From JABMNT01 sp048262655 (GTDB lineage: Bacteria; Pseudomonadota; Alphaproteobacteria; Rhodospirillales; Casp-alpha2): a DNA stretch of 64,000 bases. The position numbers and the translations under genes are program-made. Where the stretch lies: positions 248,001 through 312,000 of the forward strand of contig JBLXEY010000002.1 in NCBI GenBank assembly GCA_048262655.1, written 5' to 3'. Numbering within the stretch: position 1 is the first letter of the stretch; the number at the start of each line of letters is the position of its first letter. The notes beneath the pieces were generated by a model that made no database searches, had not been told where the DNA came from, and saw only the letters and a program-made list of their open reading frames with translations. Of the stretch, positions 60,460 to 64,000 are shown piece by piece.

Positions 60460-61254
60460 ATGTCAGTTCCAACAATATTAGCCCTACTAACGGCATTTGG
60501 ACTATTCTTCGGCTCCATTGTTGTGAGCACAGACAACTACTTAATCTTCGTAAGCGGCTCAAGTTTTGTGATGGTCGCCGGCGGCACGTTGGCGTCGACG
60601 TTTATTTCCTATGAGCCCCGATATGTTATGCTTTCATTAAAACTGATCTATCGCATGGTTGTTTCTCCAAAAGTTGGACGTAACGTGCTAAAAAGTGAAG
60701 TTGGTCGCATTATCCGCTGGGCCTATACGGTTCAGAAAAAAGGAATTCCAGCCCTGGAACAGGAAGCCAAAAAAGCAGTTCGGGGCGATAAGTTCATGAA
60801 GTTTGGTATTGATATGGTTGTCAGTGGCTACACCGGGCAAGAAGTCCGCGATATTATGACGACGACCATTGAAACGACATTCGGCCGGAATACGGTACAG
60901 GTACAGATTTTAAAGAATATGGGTGCCGCGGCACCGGCCTTCGGTATGATTGGAACTCTTGTTGGCTTGATTATCATGCTCGACAATATGGGTGGCGACC
61001 CATCAAGCCTTGGTAAAGGCCTTGCAGTTGCTCTGTTAACAACACTTTATGGCGTGCTGTTTGCCCGGATTATCTTTATTCCCGCGGCAACGAAAATTTT
61101 GCAACGTGAAGAGATTATTCGTTTTCGTAATTATCTGATCGCCGAGGGGCTGGCCCTATTGGCAGATAAGAAAAGCCCACGTTACATTCAGGACAGAATG
61201 AATAGTTATTTGGACCCTGCTATTCACTTCAATATTGATAAAATGAAGAAGTAG
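60460..61254 (+). CDS. motA: Flagellar motor stator protein MotA (PomA-like)
   Basis: A 264-residue stator subunit with four helices (about 5-25, 33-53, 150-170, 185-205) and a cytoplasmic loop that contacts FliG. The third helix region MGAAAPAFGMIGTLVGLIIML and the GKGLAVALLTTLYGVL fourth helix are the PomA/MotA signature. The length (about 255-265) matches PomA-type stators that often use sodium; the coupling ion is inferred, not proven. The gene precedes motB by 53 bases. The leader has symmetric elements. Position after the secretion pair is unusual, since no other flagellar genes lie here. Confidence 0.92.
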   Translation: MSVPTILALLTAFGLFFGSIVVSTDNYLIFVSGSSFVMVAGGTLASTFISYEPRYVMLSLKLIYRMVVSPKVGRNVLKSEVGRIIRWAYTVQKKGIPALEQEAKKAVRGDKFMKFGIDMVVSGYTGQEVRDIMTTTIETTFGRNTVQVQILKNMGAAAPAFGMIGTLVGLIIMLDNMGGDPSSLGKGLAVALLTTLYGVLFARIIFIPAATKILQREEIIRFRNYLIAEGLALLADKKSPRYIQDRMNSYLDPAIHFNIDKMKK

Positions 61255-61307
61255 GTTTGATTGCCCTGTCTTTTTTTCTCTAGAACTGGTGATTTCAAGA
61301 GCATTTC

Positions 61308-62087
61308 ATGGCCATGAAAAAACTACCGCCTCCGATAGAAGAAGCAGAAGATTGGCTGACGACTTATGCTGATGCCATCACCTTGTTGATGGCGTTCTTT
61401 GTTATGCTTTTAACGTTCGCAGAATTTGATGTGCCGGCCTATCAGGAGGCCGCGGCCGCCATCGCCAATAACATTGGTGAAGGTGAAAAAGACGCCAAGT
61501 CAGATACCCAAACCTTAAAAATCGACGTGGAAGACGTAGTCTTCGAGATGCAGGCCGATCAGGTCGTCGACGTTAAACTGGATAAAAAGGGTGTGGTTAT
61601 TGATCTTGCAGGTGGTGCTTTCTTTAAGCCGGGAAATGCACAATTAAATGAAGCGGCAATTCCTGTTCTCGACAAAATTGCGCAGATGATCAAGGAAGAG
61701 AAGTTTAAGCTGTTCAATGTTGAGGTTGAAGGTCACTCCGACCCCTCTCCCATTAGCACAGAGATGTTCCCGTCCAACTGGGAACTATCGTCAGCCCGTG
61801 CGTCGACGGTTGTCCGTTTCTTTGGCGGAACGGGGATCGATTACGAAAAAATGAAGGCCATTGGTTACGCGGATACACGTCCGAAGGTTCCTAATTATGA
61901 CCAAAAAGGCGCTCCGATTCCTGAGAATCAGCAGACCAATCGCAGGATTTCCATTCGGGTCTACCCAATGAATATCGAAGAACGGCAAAAATTTAACGTA
62001 AAAGTTGATTTGAAGTCGATGCTGAAAGATGTTGAAACGACAACCGAGCAGAACAAAGCATCCGACGCAAAATCAGGAAGCCAGTAA
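61308..62087 (+). CDS. motB: Flagellar motor stator protein MotB
   Basis: A 259-residue stator subunit with one N-terminal helix carrying the ion-binding Asp22 (WLTTYADAITLLMAFFVMLL) and a C-terminal OmpA-like peptidoglycan-binding domain (about 115-230), recognised by VEVEGHSDPSPIS, NWELSSARASTVVRF and NRRISIRV. It forms the stator ring with MotA and anchors it to the cell wall. It is the second gene of the motAB operon. The end is rich in charged residues. Confidence 0.92.
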   Translation: MAMKKLPPPIEEAEDWLTTYADAITLLMAFFVMLLTFAEFDVPAYQEAAAAIANNIGEGEKDAKSDTQTLKIDVEDVVFEMQADQVVDVKLDKKGVVIDLAGGAFFKPGNAQLNEAAIPVLDKIAQMIKEEKFKLFNVEVEGHSDPSPISTEMFPSNWELSSARASTVVRFFGGTGIDYEKMKAIGYADTRPKVPNYDQKGAPIPENQQTNRRISIRVYPMNIEERQKFNVKVDLKSMLKDVETTTEQNKASDAKSGSQ

Positions 62088-62139
62088 ATCGGCGTTTAAT
62101 CGATTATAATTGATCCAAAAAGTCTAGCTAAACCCAGCC

Positions 62140-62964
62140 TTAGTCGAGGATGACTTCCTGGCCTTCGTAACAAACGAAAGCCCCATCCCAGACCTGTTTC
62201 GCTTCTTCAGCTATTTGATCCATGATGTCATCCGTATGGTCTGGATCATGGTGGAAGATGGCCAGACGCTTTACGTTGGCTGCCTGACATAACTTAATGC
62301 CTTCGTTCCAGGTGGAGTGCCCCCAGCCAATTTTCTCAGGGAACTCCTGTTCTGTATAGGTGCTGTCGTAAATCACAAGATCAGCGCCCTCTATCAACCC
62401 AAGGATATTCTGGTCCGGCTTTCCGGGCACATGCTCGGTATCCGTAACGTAGACGGCAGATTTGCCTTTATAATCGATCCGGTAGGCTGTCGACCCGTTT
62501 GGGTGGTGTAAGGGGGTCGTGCTGACCTTGACGCTGCCAAACAGTTCGAAATTATCCCCGGCTTCGAAGTCTTCAAACTTGAGTTCGGCCTGCATCGCCT
62601 CTAGGGGAACAGGAAACATGGGATTGTGCATTTGCGTCGACAACACGTTCTGAACACCACCTTGGTTCTTGAGGTGCCCCGCCATGATCGTAATGGTGCG
62701 CCGAGGATCGTAAGCGGGCGTAAAAAAGGGGAATCCGTTGATATGGTCCCAATGCGTGTGCGTGAGCAACAGATAGGTTCTGCGAATATCTTCGTTTAAG
62801 ACGACTTTTGAATAGTTGCGGATCCCGGTACCGGAATCCATCGTAAAGTGATGGTCCCCCGCCTGCACTTCAATACAACTGGTGTTACCACCATATTTCA
62901 TATGCTCCGGTGATGCGCATGCAATACTGCCACGGACACCCCAAAATTTTATTCTTAATGTCAT
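62140..62964 (-). CDS. Metallo-beta-lactamase-fold hydrolase
   Basis: A 274-residue MBL-fold enzyme with the metal motif HTHWDHINGF (about 71-80), an upstream GVRGSIACASPEHMKYGGNTSC start and later metal ligands in VTDTEH and HSTWNEG and IFHHDPDHTDD. Relatives are annotated as hydrolases resembling class II cAMP phosphodiesterases or RNase Z-like enzymes, so phosphodiesterase activity is possible but unproven. The C-terminal WDGAFVCYEGQEV resembles the WDG tail of the two cyclases. The start is ATG 62964; a longer frame to 63069 has non-conserved residues. A perfect CRP-type palindrome lies about 163 bases upstream. Confidence 0.85.
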   Translation of the reverse strand: MTLRIKFWGVRGSIACASPEHMKYGGNTSCIEVQAGDHHFTMDSGTGIRNYSKVVLNEDIRRTYLLLTHTHWDHINGFPFFTPAYDPRRTITIMAGHLKNQGGVQNVLSTQMHNPMFPVPLEAMQAELKFEDFEAGDNFELFGSVKVSTTPLHHPNGSTAYRIDYKGKSAVYVTDTEHVPGKPDQNILGLIEGADLVIYDSTYTEQEFPEKIGWGHSTWNEGIKLCQAANVKRLAIFHHDPDHTDDIMDQIAEEAKQVWDGAFVCYEGQEVILD

Positions 62965-63126
62965 ATTGTCAGTTTCATCAATGGAACCATAATCATCATC
63001 TAACCGCGTCTGACTCCCATTCTCAACACAAATAAGAGATAAACAAATTGTTTCTTCACGCAGGCGCAAACATCTGTTAACGCCAGCTCATTTTTAACAG
63101 GTTATAGAGGATGATGTGCGGCTGAA

Positions 63127-63144
63127 TTGTGACGCTTATCACAA
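63127..63144. promoter_or_regulatory. CRP-type operator (TTGTGA-N6-TCACAA)
   Basis: A perfect 18-base palindrome TTGTGA-N6-TCACAA, matching the TGTGA-N6-TCACA consensus of CRP (not the TTGAT-N4-ATCAA of FNR). It is upstream of the MBL-fold gene on the minus strand. The match is to the enterobacterial consensus; the cognate CRP-like protein is not in the window. Confidence 0.6.
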
Positions 63145-63331
63145 AAGTACGGAAACAGTGAAGGACTTTTTTCAATCTCCGACTCGGGCCATTTAGTCAT
63201 TCCTCAATATACACAATCTATGTTTGATATTAAAAATAATTATGCGTTTTAAGTTGCTAAACTCATTAATATACAGCGCGAAAGATAGGCTTTTCGGCAT
63301 GGAGACCGAGTCATCATCGTGTTTCTGTGAC

Positions 63332-63366
63332 AAAAAAGGCCGTGCTCCAAATTAAGCAGCACGGCC
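63332..63366 (-). terminator. Rho-independent terminator of rpoH
   Basis: A nine-base-pair stem (63338-63346 with 63358-63366) with an eleven-base loop is followed on the minus strand by six T residues (63332-63337). It lies 34 bases after the rpoH stop. Confidence 0.85.
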
Positions 63367-63399
63367 CGTATCATAATAATACGATTAATCCGATACGGA

Positions 63400-64000
63400 T
63401 TAAAAATCTTCAGACGACATAATGGGCTCACCACCCTGCTCTTTGGCCGCAATCATCACAGCTTTCTGGACACGCTCAAAAGCCCGCGCTTCTAATTGAC
63501 GTACGCGCTCTCGGCTAATTCCGTAGGATTCTCCAAGTTCTTCCAAAGTTGGCGGATTATCATTGAGTTTACGCTCGGTAAAAATATGACGCTCCCTTTC
63601 GGGTAAACTTGCGACGGCCTTTGCCAAGTGCTCGTGCATAACAGATTGTTGTTCATTATTGGCATAAATTTGTTCGGGCGACGCCCGCTCATCAACTAAT
63701 GAATCTATAAATTCTGCACTTTCGTCATCATGCGACATCGGCGCATTCAACGACATATCTCGAACAGACAGTCTTCCGTTCATATGCATGATATCTTTCT
63801 CAGAAACGCCCATCTTGGAGGAGATTAACTTCGCCTGTTCAGCCGATAGCTCTCCATTGTCCAAAATGTTCAGCTTCGCCTTAACACTCCGCAAGCTGAA
63901 AAAGAGTTTCTTTTGTGATGCGACAGTTCCCAGTTTGACCATTGACCATGATTTCAGGACATACTCTGTAATGGAGGCTTTGATCCACCACATGGCGTAG
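63400..64000 (-). CDS. rpoH: RNA polymerase sigma-32 factor RpoH, 5' end cut by window edge
   Basis: The visible C-terminal 199 residues belong to the heat-shock sigma factor, which directs RNA polymerase to chaperone and protease promoters. The open frame continues past the window edge, and the first residues (YAMWWIKASI) are the conserved region 2.4, so about 100 N-terminal residues are missing. The sequence after it includes the RpoH box region (QKKLFFSLRSVK), region 3 (MGVSEKDIMHMNGRLS) and region 4 with the HTH (TLEELGESYGISRERVRQLEARAFERVQ). A strong terminator follows. In alphaproteobacteria rpoH genes can be multiple, so this may be one of two. Confidence 0.95.
   Translation of the reverse strand, partial: YAMWWIKASITEYVLKSWSMVKLGTVASQKKLFFSLRSVKAKLNILDNGELSAEQAKLISSKMGVSEKDIMHMNGRLSVRDMSLNAPMSHDDESAEFIDSLVDERASPEQIYANNEQQSVMHEHLAKAVASLPERERHIFTERKLNDNPPTLEELGESYGISRERVRQLEARAFERVQKAVMIAAKEQGGEPIMSSEDF

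Larger units (their letters stand above)
62965..63399. other. Regulatory gap between rpoH and the MBL gene
   Basis: A 435-base gap on the minus-strand direction. It contains the rpoH terminator (63332-63366), a CRP-type palindrome (63127-63144) and an AT-rich stretch near 63200-63270 that could hold the MBL promoter. I see no further gene. Confidence 0.6.

Overview
The window is about 64 kb of chromosome, close to 50% GC, with densely packed genes and no rRNA, tRNA, insertion sequence, phage or CRISPR array that I could recognise. The gene set points to a motile, probably marine alphaproteobacterium of the Rhodospirillales/Kiloniellales/Sneathiellales type. It has an RpoH sigma factor, DUF2336 and DUF1499 proteins, a CHASE2 adenylate cyclase, a zinc-ribbon DinB, PomA-like MotA and many DMT/EamA exporters. 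The genus is not determined.

Layout. 1-2.6 kb: two EamA exporters (the first cut by the window edge) and a TauE/SafE exporter. 2.7-5.8 kb: a short LOV-LuxR photoreceptor regulator divergent from a chemoreceptor with a duplicated CHASE3 sensor. 5.9-13.3 kb: metabolic genes under LysR regulators (MalY-type PLP lyase, SAF-domain oxidoreductase, GntP permease plus acetyltransferase) and a DUF4405 membrane protein. 13.3-20 kb: CHASE4 histidine kinase, small lipoprotein, EamA exporter, DUF1499 protein, GMC oxidoreductase and aldo/keto reductase. 20.2-25.6 kb: a four-gene ABC transporter plus SelD-fusion operon, probably for selenium uptake and activation. 25.6-30.4 kb: ZntB/CorA transporter, old-yellow enzyme, AraC regulator and two secreted proteins. 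30.5-34.1 kb: four-gene operon of CoA transferase, glutathione transferase, EamA exporter and haloacid dehalogenase. 34.2-40 kb: RND efflux pair divergent from a Bcr/CflA-type exporter. 40.2-48.6 kb: hypothetical proteins, cNMP-binding protein, a 31-residue membrane peptide, TPR-glycosyltransferase, second GMC oxidoreductase, DUF2336 protein and secreted HEXXH protein. 48.6-62.1 kb: DinB, then a signalling and surface region with a 36-residue-repeat coiled-coil protein, GAF-GAF-PAS adenylate cyclase, Hpt/pseudoreceiver protein, CHASE2 adenylate cyclase, type I secretion pair and motA-motB. 62.1-64 kb: metallo-beta-lactamase-fold hydrolase with an upstream CRP-type palindrome, and the 3' part of rpoH.

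The most coherent and least familiar system is the cyclic-nucleotide region at about 50-63 kb. Two class III cyclases of different architecture flank an Hpt protein whose receiver-like half has lost its phospho-acceptor. One cyclase is translationally overlapped by a seven-unit coiled-coil repeat protein. The cyclases and the nearby metallo-hydrolase share a Trp-Asp-Gly element near the C-terminus, and the hydrolase has a perfect CRP-type operator upstream. The second point of interest is the LOV-LuxR regulator next to a chemoreceptor, which suggests light input into transcription and perhaps behaviour. All functional links are inferred from sequence and gene order alone.
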